From positions 1 through 64,000 of IMG/VR virus record IMGVR_UViG_3300032242_003148: DNA of 64,000 bases, one strand, 5' to 3'. A model generated the notes under the pieces. It was not told where the DNA came from. It was given only the letters and a program-made list of their open reading frames with translations, and made no database searches. The stretch is from a virus. The position numbers were made by a program, and so were the translations under genes. Positions 27,621 through 35,158 of this stretch are shown here, piece after piece (the stretch's first letter is position 1; every line of letters begins with the position of its first letter).

Positions 27621-28652
27621 TTAATTACTTGATAAGAAGCTAGCTGCGGCTTCCTTCGTGCTAAACTTCATCATTGGATTTGGTGGAAGCTTACTTGGGT
27701 CGATGTCACCCGGGTCAACAAATGCAGGTTCTTGCTGCGCTGGACGAGCCGCAGGAATTGCAGTGTTGATAGGAACACCTGCCGGTGCTACAGGCTGACT
27801 AACAGGTCTAGCAACAGGAACCTGCTGCTGAACAGGTGGAACGAATCCACTTGAAACACGCTCTATACCAGGAGCCCTGGCAGCTGCACGAAGACCTGGG
27901 AATCCATCCATGCAATGATCAAATACATCGCCTGAATACATATCCCTGAGCTTTGAAATAATCTCATCGTTGCTCTTAATCACAAGAGCTTCGTCTAGAT
28001 TATACATGTTGTCTGCTAGTTCAAGAGGTAGAACTGCTGGCTGTGATGCCTCTACGTTCAAGTACCATGGGTTAGAACTATTGTCCTTGAGCTGAACAAA
28101 CACAGGAAGGGCGCGCTCTGGATCATTGATCAAGGGGCGGGCATTTCCAGCGATGTCTGTTTTGCTCAGCCAATCATGGATTTGGCTTGCACCATTATAG
28201 CTAGGGATGTCTAGAACATGAACACCAGCAGCAATGTTGCTTGCGTAAACAACGTTGAATATCTGGCGCTTGGTAACCCTGCCGAAGTTTGGATACTTCT
28301 TGAAGGTTTTACCGTTCACGTTAACTGTTGCCCCTGCTTCATCCTGGGCGTAGCCAAGGTTCTTGTAATTGTTAGCGAAATATTCCGCAGGATCATTATT
28401 GCGATTAGGCACATAGTATTTCTCTTTGTACTTATCACCAAAATTATCACGGATTTCAAACGCCTTGTACCAGACACCATTACCGAATGCGTCTGCCTTG
28501 TAGCCAGGCATGAAGTACAGATAAACACCATTTTGATTAGTATTCTTGTTGAAGAGTACTTTCCTCACGTTTTCATGAATATAGGGTGTGTTGTTCTGGA
28601 CTTGTCCTGTTTCTGCTCCGTCGAACTTTAAGCTAGGTTTAATAAATGCCAT
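27621..28652 (-). CDS. Single-stranded DNA-binding protein (gp32-like, putative)
   Basis: The N-terminal 230 residues contain GVYLYFMPGYKADAF and KEKYYVPNRNNDPAEYF, reminiscent of the core of T4-type SSB. They are followed by a Pro/Ala/Gln-rich linker at about 270-315 and a short conserved-looking end (PPNPMMKFSTKEAAASFL). The tail is not acidic, unlike classic SSBs. Position directly upstream of recA supports the call. Confidence 0.5.
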   Translation of the reverse strand: MAFIKPSLKFDGAETGQVQNNTPYIHENVRKVLFNKNTNQNGVYLYFMPGYKADAFGNGVWYKAFEIRDNFGDKYKEKYYVPNRNNDPAEYFANNYKNLGYAQDEAGATVNVNGKTFKKYPNFGRVTKRQIFNVVYASNIAAGVHVLDIPSYNGASQIHDWLSKTDIAGNARPLINDPERALPVFVQLKDNSSNPWYLNVEASQPAVLPLELADNMYNLDEALVIKSNDEIISKLRDMYSGDVFDHCMDGFPGLRAAARAPGIERVSSGFVPPVQQQVPVARPVSQPVAPAGVPINTAIPAARPAQQEPAFVDPGDIDPSKLPPNPMMKFSTKEAAASFLSSN

Positions 28653-28654
28653 AT

Positions 28655-28957
28655 TTAGTTGTTATTTTGTGTTGTAGGTTGTTCTTCTTCTAGGTTTGTG
28701 AAAAGGAAATACTCATTTCCAAGTTCTGTACTCATTGCTTTCGCAACTTCATAGATGTTGTTGTACTGTTTAAACCAATATCGCAGGTAACCAGAATATT
28801 CAAGTGGTATTTTGTTCCACTCTCTAATAATGGCTCCCGCGAGCTGGTGATCAACGTTCCATTCATCAAACTGAATATTGCAGGCCTTGCAAACCTTGTC
28901 AAGGCACTCACGCAATTTACTTTCTATAATCCGCTTATTCGTCTCCTGATAATCCAT
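28655..28957 (-). CDS. Unknown 100-residue protein
   Basis: A helical protein with two close Cys (KVCKACN) and aromatic-rich SGYLRYWFKQYNN. It lies between the SSB-like gene (two bases) and the E1-like gene (seven bases). I cannot see an E2-type active site. No family is recognised. Confidence 0.5.
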   Translation of the reverse strand: MDYQETNKRIIESKLRECLDKVCKACNIQFDEWNVDHQLAGAIIREWNKIPLEYSGYLRYWFKQYNNIYEVAKAMSTELGNEYFLFTNLEEEQPTTQNNN

Positions 28958-28964
28958 AGAACTA

Positions 28965-29561
28965 TCAGATCATGAACAACTTCTTATCAGTTCGCTCTCC
29001 GCGAATAAAATTCAGGAAAACCTGAACCATCATACCTGCAACTACCGTGGGCAGAGTGTGACTGATGTTTGATTCTTTCTCATGCTTCAACAAGCAACCA
29101 CCACGAATGTCATCGTTGGTGATATATTTTTTGAGCTCTTCTTCTGGTAGCTTTGAATTAAACAAGGCACCCTGGCGACTAGTGCAACGACCATCAATCC
29201 AGAAGTTCTTGTCTTTGTTCTGGAAGCTCCAGTTATATAGTGTGCGGCGGAATTCCATACTGTCCACACAGCTGAAGATAACATCATATTTCTTGAAGTC
29301 CTTCTCCTCCATGAACTTATTAATTCCGTTCACCACATAACGATCTTCTAGCACTTTTACCTTTGGCTTGCCCACATCATCAATCTTATAGTTTTGATGT
29401 AGTAGGTTAGAGGTATCGATGATGTCATTATCATAGATATCAACATCCACACCAGAGTAATCAAATTGCTTACGGTTAAAGCCGTAGTCAAATAGGATAC
29501 CCAATAAGTTTGAACCAATGCCTCCGGCACCGGCTATACCAATTTTTTTTAGTTTAGTCAT
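28965..29561 (-). CDS. E1/ThiF-like adenylyltransferase
   Basis: The 198-residue product has the full adenylation signature: GAGGIGS loop (residues 11-17), DxD in YDNDIID, SNLLHQ where E1 enzymes have SNLxRQ, GKPKV, and FSCVDSMEFRRTL (D100, R105). GGCLLKHE gives a candidate catalytic Cys at 156. E1/ThiF proteins activate the C-terminal Gly of ubiquitin-like proteins. The usual Arg of the NLxRQ motif is His here, and the protein is short. It overlaps the JAMM protease gene by eight bases, which strongly suggests a common pathway. Confidence 0.75.
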   Translation of the reverse strand: MTKLKKIGIAGAGGIGSNLLGILFDYGFNRKQFDYSGVDVDIYDNDIIDTSNLLHQNYKIDDVGKPKVKVLEDRYVVNGINKFMEEKDFKKYDVIFSCVDSMEFRRTLYNWSFQNKDKNFWIDGRCTSRQGALFNSKLPEEELKKYITNDDIRGGCLLKHEKESNISHTLPTVVAGMMVQVFLNFIRGERTDKKLFMI

Positions 29562-30018
29562 TATAGTTAGTTAGATATTGCAGTGTTTCTAGTCCCATTG
29601 TGAATGTGTGCAGATCTTTCTGCGCTGACCATTCAGAGCATGAGAATTCTCTGTGCTTGTTTGAATATATATAGTTATATTTGAACCCCTGGAATAACTT
29701 GTCGTAATCCAGTTGGCTTGGCATAGGAGAGAACTGTGGGTGAGTATGAAAACTACCATACATGTTCCAGCCTTTATTCATCATAGGGATAATCTTTTCC
29801 CCGAACTCTTTATGGTCTGTTTCATATAAACCGTAAGCAACAGGCTCTCCCTCATGAACGTTTTTAACTTTTACGAAGATAAAGTCCTTATTGTCTCTGG
29901 TTAATATGATACCACCCTCCTCCTCGTTATCCCGGCGACACTCTATAGCGGCACCGGTGATAACTCTGGAGATACGTGTATTTATTTCTTTTATTACGCG
30001 CATGGAATTAATTGCCAT
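29554..30018 (-). CDS. JAB/MPN (JAMM) metalloprotease
   Basis: The 154-residue product has a perfect JAMM zinc motif, HTHP..(7)..SQLD with H91, H93, S101 and D104, and an upstream Glu in EEEGGIIL. JAMM proteases cleave after the terminal Gly-Gly of ubiquitin-like proteins, either to mature them or to remove them from targets. It lies between a 3'-5' exonuclease gene (25-base overlap) and the E1-like gene. A start five codons later (30003) is also possible. Confidence 0.8.
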   Translation of the reverse strand: MAINSMRVIKEINTRISRVITGAAIECRRDNEEEGGIILTRDNKDFIFVKVKNVHEGEPVAYGLYETDHKEFGEKIIPMMNKGWNMYGSFHTHPQFSPMPSQLDYDKLFQGFKYNYIYSNKHREFSCSEWSAQKDLHTFTMGLETLQYLTNYND

Positions 30019-30662
30019 TTCTCGGCGATCTTCTTTGTTAGTAATAGGTCGTTCCTGAGATAGGCTTTGGCCGCCTCAGTATCCCGCTCGTAGGTCTGAT
30101 AGAATAACTCTTCAGACTTATCCTTGTCACCTACTTCAAGGTGCAATGCTAGCTCCTTGAGGCTGGTGTAGTCCTTTCTACGGCAATCCCACATAGCGGC
30201 AAGATCAATAGATCCAGAGTCATATGCAAAACCGCCATCTGTACGGAAGAACTTAGTAAATAGGTTTTTACCATACTTCAATCCCCTGCGGCAAAGGAAT
30301 GGAATATCAAAGTTATTACCGTTAAAAGTAATAATGTTATACGCCCTACCTCCAGGCATGCCGTCAGCTCCGTCAAAGTAGACCAATAGGTCACTGAAGA
30401 TATTTATGAGTTTTTCCTCACTCATACCACAGTATAACTCAGGTTCTTCTTTGCCTATCTCCCAAATACCAATAGCACAGACCTTAGAAGTTAATGCAGA
30501 TAGTGTGCACTTATCGTAGAAGCTAGCTTCTTTACTCCTCAAGTCTTCTGCTACCTTAACAGGGTCTTTTAGCCTGCTATCAGCCTTGAACTCTGGTATG
30601 AATGGCGCTATCTCCTCTTTGGAAAGAGGAGCCGTTTCTATATCTATAATGTATGTGTTCAT
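29994..30662 (-). CDS. DnaQ/PolB-type 3'-5' exonuclease
   Basis: This 222-residue protein has the three exonuclease motifs: DIET at the N-terminus (D7, E9), ITFNGNNFDIPFL, and YLRNDLLLTKKIAEKW. It looks like the free-standing predicted PolB-like 3'-5' exonucleases. It may proofread or trim DNA ends. The stop lies inside the next gene start. Confidence 0.7.
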   Translation of the reverse strand: MNTYIIDIETAPLSKEEIAPFIPEFKADSRLKDPVKVAEDLRSKEASFYDKCTLSALTSKVCAIGIWEIGKEEPELYCGMSEEKLINIFSDLLVYFDGADGMPGGRAYNIITFNGNNFDIPFLCRRGLKYGKNLFTKFFRTDGGFAYDSGSIDLAAMWDCRRKDYTSLKELALHLEVGDKDKSEELFYQTYERDTEAAKAYLRNDLLLTKKIAEKWQLIPCA

Positions 30663-30684
30663 AATTTAATTTGTTGCTATGGCT

Positions 30685-30713
30685 TGGTGGGTAAGGATTT
30701 GCCCTACCCACCA
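30685..30713 (-). other. Perfect 9-bp hairpin between genes
   Basis: TGGTGGGTA at 30685 pairs with TACCCACCA at 30705. It lies in the 60-base gap between the 72-residue gene and the exonuclease gene. No T run follows, so it is more likely an RNA stability or processing element than a terminator. Confidence 0.5.
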
Positions 30714-30722
30714 TGTTGATTA

Positions 30723-30941
30723 TTACTCAGAGTATCCTCCGTAGTAATCATTATTAGCCATATTGGTTTTTACTCTTACTGCGTCTGATCTGCCTTCTGT
30801 TAGTCTGTGGAATATATTTAATATTCTTATGTATCCCTTATCTGTTTTAACAGAAGATTTACCAAGTCCTGTTACCTTCTGCCTATGATTAAACTTAAAC
30901 TCTAACTGCACTGTTTTTTTATTTTTTTGGGTGCTTTGCAT
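30723..30941 (-). CDS. Unknown 72-residue protein
   Basis: A basic protein (TVQLEFKFNHRQKVTGLG) with an Asn/Tyr/Gly-rich end (NNDYYGGYSE). No family is recognised. It lies 23 bases downstream of the 690-residue gene. Confidence 0.45.
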   Translation of the reverse strand: MQSTQKNKKTVQLEFKFNHRQKVTGLGKSSVKTDKGYIRILNIFHRLTEGRSDAVRVKTNMANNDYYGGYSE

Positions 30942-30964
30942 AGGGTTATATATTTAATAGGTTA

Positions 30965-33037
30965 TTAGGCAGTGAGGTCTAACTGGTCAATTATATCCGC
31001 CACATCATCGCGATCAGGCTGATAGTCATTATGGGCATTCTCATACTGCGGCTGAGCTTCTCCCTTTAGTGTGCCTATTTTGCCCTGCATAACAGAGTCA
31101 TTTTTCAACACATATAGCCTGGCTGCGATATCATCATAGCCAGCACCACGGAAGTGATTATCGTTAACAATACAGCGATATTGCTTTGATTCAAAGTCGT
31201 ATACCTTTGCGTTCTCAACAACTATCGCATATGTTCTAAGACTACCCTTGACCTTGTAGGCTTTCTTGCCCAGGAACTCTATCATTTCTGCTCCTGTTAC
31301 CTTCACAGCACTATCAAGGAAGTTTTTGCTCCTCTCAATAGATTGCTTCTTAGCCTGGTCAGCAACATCAATGATCTTCTTGATGTCATCTGACGTTACC
31401 GTGGTGGTTGTGATGGAATTTTCTGTGCCATCTTCATTTTTTGTAACTGTGGTGAACGTGCAGCAATCCCTGATGGCTCTTGCTAACTCTTCTCTGGCCC
31501 AGCGCCAATTACGGGTTTTGCTAGCCTTGTTACTCCAACGGTCATTGGTTTTCTTGTTAATTGTATCAATTCTAGTAATCAATTTACCAAGACTAACCTT
31601 ACCACCATCATCTCCCTCTACCCTGATCTTGATGCATTTTGCAGCAGGATCAATCCAGAACTTAACAGGTGGAGCAGCAGAGCTGGCTACAGGGCTGTTA
31701 TATTCATCGCGGGTTATAAGGCTATGCATTTTAACAGGCAAGCCATTTGCTATAGCATCATGCCAGCGTATGCTCATTTTGCTGATTCTTCGCACAAACA
31801 GATTATATTCATCCAGGTTGTGATGACAGCTTGCACGATACATAACCTGCTGAACCTCAACAGCATTTATTCTTTTGCCGTTGATCTTTCTGGCTCCATG
31901 TTTGTTCTTGGTAACCTGCACATCAAATCCATTGATTTTAACCAATGGGAATGTATATGTTGCATCGTTAACTTCTTGGGCGTCAACTATATCCTCAAAG
32001 GCATTTGTATAAGTCTCTATGATGGTATAGATGTCAAACTCACCACCAAAGTTGAGTTTTTCGTATAGCACATCAAGTAGGTTATCGCCCTCTATGCTGA
32101 TGTTCTCATACACAGCTGACTTCTTGGTAAGCATGATATTGTTGATGCTGGCTTTTTCAATTTCGCCGGCCTTTAACTTATTGATTACCAGCAGAGAAGT
32201 GTTATTTTGATAATCCTTCTCTATGAACCCTCTGAGCTCATCATACTTACCACGTAGCTTAGGTGGTAGCTTCTTCTCCATTTTCAATCGCATCATCTGC
32301 GCTTCTGTGGAGTGTACAAAGCTGTTATTTTTTAGCATTGTGCATAGCTTAGGATGTAGTGATGCCAGCAGATAGATATGCATTGTGTGTATATCTAGCT
32401 CATTGGTTATAACAATATATCTTTCCTCTTTACCTGATAGGGAAGTATTTGAGAATCCCAGAATAAAGAATCCTTTATCTAGGTAATCATATATAGCGTC
32501 ATCATCACGCCCTATAACAAGTATTTTATTATTTGTATGGGCAGTAGTAACAATCCTATAGGTGTGATTATTCTCCATTACCTCTAGTGGGCTATTCTGA
32601 ATAACATAAGGAGTACGGATTGTATCCGGCATGTCCTTTGGAATAAATCTCATGGTTTTGAACCGCTTGGCAAGTTCAGGGCCATTAGCTTTGTTTATCT
32701 TTTTAGCAGTTCCCTTCTTTTCAGATTCTCCATACTTTAGGGAATCATAGAATTTATGCCCTGGTGTTCCGGAGTTATTCTTATTTGCGAACAAATTTCC
32801 AAGCTCTAGTCCGTTTGTGTTTATTTGTGCTACCTTGGCGTAATTCCATGCAGCTTGAAGTGTTTTGAACTTCAGCTTGTGAATCTTCATGGTGTAGGCA
32901 TTATCATGTGGGAATGGCTTACCATGATTCACTTTTTGCCAGTCGATCTCGAATTCCACAGCACCCTCCGCAGGGAATGCTTTTAACTTATTGAATAAAT
33001 TAATGTATGATTTAAATTTTTTAATAGATAGTTCCAT
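30965..33037 (-). CDS. Large unknown 690-residue protein
   Basis: No catalytic motif is recognised. The first 130 residues are basic, the middle is mixed alpha/beta, and residues about 530-590 form a helical basic stretch (KIIDVADQAKKQSIERSKNF). A distinct C-terminal module follows (KVKGSLRTYAIVVENAKVY, YRCIVND, GYDDIAARLYVLKND). It lies between the ubiquitin-like candidate and the JAMM/E1 genes, so it is one candidate substrate or partner of that pathway. This is inference from position only. Confidence 0.6.
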   Translation of the reverse strand: MELSIKKFKSYINLFNKLKAFPAEGAVEFEIDWQKVNHGKPFPHDNAYTMKIHKLKFKTLQAAWNYAKVAQINTNGLELGNLFANKNNSGTPGHKFYDSLKYGESEKKGTAKKINKANGPELAKRFKTMRFIPKDMPDTIRTPYVIQNSPLEVMENNHTYRIVTTAHTNNKILVIGRDDDAIYDYLDKGFFILGFSNTSLSGKEERYIVITNELDIHTMHIYLLASLHPKLCTMLKNNSFVHSTEAQMMRLKMEKKLPPKLRGKYDELRGFIEKDYQNNTSLLVINKLKAGEIEKASINNIMLTKKSAVYENISIEGDNLLDVLYEKLNFGGEFDIYTIIETYTNAFEDIVDAQEVNDATYTFPLVKINGFDVQVTKNKHGARKINGKRINAVEVQQVMYRASCHHNLDEYNLFVRRISKMSIRWHDAIANGLPVKMHSLITRDEYNSPVASSAAPPVKFWIDPAAKCIKIRVEGDDGGKVSLGKLITRIDTINKKTNDRWSNKASKTRNWRWAREELARAIRDCCTFTTVTKNEDGTENSITTTTVTSDDIKKIIDVADQAKKQSIERSKNFLDSAVKVTGAEMIEFLGKKAYKVKGSLRTYAIVVENAKVYDFESKQYRCIVNDNHFRGAGYDDIAARLYVLKNDSVMQGKIGTLKGEAQPQYENAHNDYQPDRDDVADIIDQLDLTA

Positions 33038-33057
33038 GTATGTATATGGTTAGTTGT

Positions 33058-33100
33058 TTAAAATAGAAGTGGGAGAAGGGAAATTAATCCCCTCTCCCAC
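33058..33100 (-). terminator. Terminator or attenuator after the ubiquitin-like candidate
   Basis: On the minus strand GTGGGAGAGGGGA pairs with TTCCCTTCTCCCAC in a 13-pair stem with one G-U. TTCTATTTT follows. It lies 21 bases past the stop of the 33122-33385 gene. The T tract is imperfect, so some read-through into the 690-residue gene is likely. Confidence 0.65.
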
Positions 33101-33121
33101 AACATTATTGCCTAACGGCGA

Positions 33122-33385
33122 TTACTTGCTGCCGCCAACAAGAGTTCCAGAAAGAACAATGTTGGTATCCTCAGCTTTACCAAGACGAAGAGCGAGCTTC
33201 TCCTTGTTCTTGTCTGAGGTGACTTCTCCACCATCAAACTCGAAGAGCTGACCGTCGATCCATACCCAGTGGGCGTGTGAGGCCACCTTTTCGGTGATTG
33301 CGGTTACAGCCTGATCCAGGGTCTGGTCAGCGAGTTCAGTGTGTCCGGTGTTATCGGAGATTTTAACGATGTATTTCTTGTCCAT
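33122..33385 (-). CDS. Candidate ubiquitin-like protein with C-terminal Gly-Gly-Ser-Lys
   Basis: The 87-residue product reads as strand (KYIVKISD), strand (HTELAD), helix (TLDQAVTAITEKVASHA), strand pair (HWVWIDGQLFEF), a charged loop, and a last strand (TNIVLSGTLV), the order of a beta-grasp fold. It ends in GGSK: Gly84-Gly85 plus two residues that would have to be clipped off before activation. A JAMM protease and an E1-like enzyme lie in the same leftward block. I see no close match to a named ubiquitin-like family, so this is a structural inference. A plain small phage protein with a chance GG is the alternative. Confidence 0.45.
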   Translation of the reverse strand: MDKKYIVKISDNTGHTELADQTLDQAVTAITEKVASHAHWVWIDGQLFEFDGGEVTSDKNKEKLALRLGKAEDTNIVLSGTLVGGSK

Positions 33386-33432
33386 ATGTGTATATGTTGT
33401 TTGTTGTTTGTGTTGTTTACCGAATTACTAAC

Positions 33433-34164
33433 TTACTTCTGCCCAAAAAGCGCCTGAGCAACGACGTGTAGGTTCTCTAGATAGCCTGCATCGATAATCC
33501 TATCGATATAGCTCTTTCCAGAGTAGTTCTTAGCTTTACCCAATCCGATCTCCTCCAAGGTATAACCCTGTTTGCCTAGCTCGATGCGCATAATGCGATC
33601 AAACTGTGCATAGAGTGCCTTGTAGGTATTACGATGATCTTCACGGTCACTTGCCTGAACCTGTTCAGGGGTTAAACCCTTCATCTCGATCTGGCGCATG
33701 GCTTCCTTGTGGACCAACTTGTTGATCTCATCCTTGAGATTACGCTTTAACGTTTCCTCAGGTGATGTGATGTGACTACGCACGGCATCAACAGTGAGCT
33801 TTGGCATCACTGGTTGAGCTTTTGGAATATCCGCTTCAATTTGAGGGATTTCTTTTTGCGCTTCTAGACTCGCACCCTGGGTAGGGTTAACACCCTTGAA
33901 GGTGTAACCCGCTGTGGTTGCGGATTTCTTGATTGGTGTTGGACCGCAAGATGCATTGTATAGATGCACGTTATTGGCCAACACAAACTGGCGATTACGT
34001 GTAACACCATCAATGGTAACGCGTTCTGTGAAGATTGCGTTTTCCTTTTTGAAGGCATTAACAGGAGTCATTCCGGCGTGTTCAACAAGATCACTCACGC
34101 AATATGCGGGGTGTCCGTTGACTGTGGCTGTTCTCAGGTTTGCTGTGTTTATAGGTACTTTCAT
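33433..34164 (-). CDS. Unknown protein with BRO/KilA-like N-terminus
   Basis: The N-terminal 75 residues (HPAYCVSDLVEHAGMTPVNAFKK.. to NRQFVLANNVHLY) recall the BRO-N or KilA-type DNA-binding domains of phages, but the match is weak. Residues 130-243 are helical and charged. It could be a regulator. It starts 55 bases after the Gp88-like gene. Confidence 0.45.
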   Translation of the reverse strand: MKVPINTANLRTATVNGHPAYCVSDLVEHAGMTPVNAFKKENAIFTERVTIDGVTRNRQFVLANNVHLYNASCGPTPIKKSATTAGYTFKGVNPTQGASLEAQKEIPQIEADIPKAQPVMPKLTVDAVRSHITSPEETLKRNLKDEINKLVHKEAMRQIEMKGLTPEQVQASDREDHRNTYKALYAQFDRIMRIELGKQGYTLEEIGLGKAKNYSGKSYIDRIIDAGYLENLHVVAQALFGQK

Positions 34165-34181
34165 GTGTGCTGTTTTGTTGC

Positions 34182-34202
34182 GTCCGGCCCATATGGGTGG
34201 AC
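34182..34202 (-). other. Short hairpin in the gap after the Gp88-like gene
   Basis: GTCC at 34182 and GGAC at 34199 flank the palindrome CCCATATGGG. There is no T run. It may be an RNA processing or stability element. Confidence 0.35.
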
Positions 34203-34219
34203 TTTGTTTTCTGCTATTC

Positions 34220-34954
34220 CTATTTGTGTATAGGAAATTGTATATGCCTCAACTTACCCGTTTTAAGGGGTCTGTCAATGCATGCCCTGCATCTACTGCA
34301 GGCACCGTAATCTTTTGTACTCTTGGTCTGCTTGTTAACAGCAGGACAAGATAGATACTCTCTATCGTTTAAAAGTTCTTCTGGAAAGGTATCACCCATC
34401 CAAGCAATAGCCACATTAGGATAATCCCTGTATGGCTCGTATGCTTTTAGAACTTGTTTTATATTAACAGGGTCACAACTCAGATATATGGATAAGTTCT
34501 TAACCTCTGCTAGGATAGGTATGGCGAATAGAGACCTGGTATACCCCCAGAATCTAGTATTCGGCCATTCCTTCATAACATGGGCCCAAGCTCTTGCGTA
34601 GACTTCGTTAAAGAAATCTCCTCCCATATGCAGCCTGAAGAACTGCTTGGTGTTTCCACCGCCCAATAAAAACTTCAGTACTGTGTTTCTTATTATCTCC
34701 ACCATAAGAGGATAATCAGCTTTCAATATGATGTTGGTATTGTGATCCTCCACCTTTTGATAGTTCTTGTATATCCTGCTTGTGGTACAAGCATAACAAA
34801 CATCCTCACAACCCTCATCTCCACCTGTGGCTCCTGGACAAGTACCACCTCGTTCTGGTTTACCGGTTTTGAGTCCGAATGTGTTTTTATGGTTTTTGTG
34901 AAACCTTGTTTTCCTGTTCTCTGATAACTTAAAGCTTAATAGGCTGTTTAGCAT
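34220..34954 (-). CDS. Gp88-like cysteine-rich protein
   Basis: This 244-residue protein fits the phage Gp88 family. It has LKTGKPERGGTCPGA, GCEDVCYACTTSRIY, then FFRLHMGGDFFNEVYARAWA, and a C-terminal Cys group (SCPAVNK, CSRCRACID). The Cys pattern suggests a metal or iron-sulfur centre. The fold has been likened to radical-SAM proteins, but no function is established. It lies just after a zinc-ribbon gene and the polymerase. Confidence 0.6.
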   Translation of the reverse strand: MLNSLLSFKLSENRKTRFHKNHKNTFGLKTGKPERGGTCPGATGGDEGCEDVCYACTTSRIYKNYQKVEDHNTNIILKADYPLMVEIIRNTVLKFLLGGGNTKQFFRLHMGGDFFNEVYARAWAHVMKEWPNTRFWGYTRSLFAIPILAEVKNLSIYLSCDPVNIKQVLKAYEPYRDYPNVAIAWMGDTFPEELLNDREYLSCPAVNKQTKSTKDYGACSRCRACIDRPLKTGKLRHIQFPIHK

Positions 34955-35157
34955 TAGAAGTATGTGTGTTCTTTTATGTCCTCCCTACTATTTACATACC
35001 CGCCAAAACTTTCGAATTGGCAGGTGTTGCACATAGTAACTTGGTATTCTTTGCCTTTGTCATTTGTGCCCTCCCACGTGGAAACATTTCTGCTCCCGCA
35101 GCAAGGACAATCTCCATCGGCTTCGCTTGTGTATATTGTTTTTCTTTTGATTGGCAT
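34954..35157 (-). CDS. Small zinc-ribbon protein
   Basis: I chose MPIKRKTIYTSEADG (35157) as start; the longer frame would overlap the polymerase end. GGAG lies about ten bases upstream. The 67-residue product has CPCCGS and CNTCQFESFGGY, a four-Cys zinc ribbon. It lies one base after the polymerase stop and overlaps the next ATG by one base. It could bind DNA or RNA. Confidence 0.6.
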   Translation of the reverse strand: MPIKRKTIYTSEADGDCPCCGSRNVSTWEGTNDKGKEYQVTMCNTCQFESFGGYVNSREDIKEHTYF

Positions 35158-35158
35158 A

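Noticed and set aside
28218-28631. 137-residue plus-strand frame
   Set aside because: It lies opposite the SSB-like gene; Cys- and Val-rich shadow composition.
28655-28957. E2-type conjugating enzyme next to the E1-like gene
   Set aside because: The protein is helical and 100 residues long, without the E2 fold pattern or active-site Cys context.
31266-31823. 185-residue plus-strand frame
   Set aside because: It is the antisense shadow of the 690-residue gene, with poor composition and no ribosome site.
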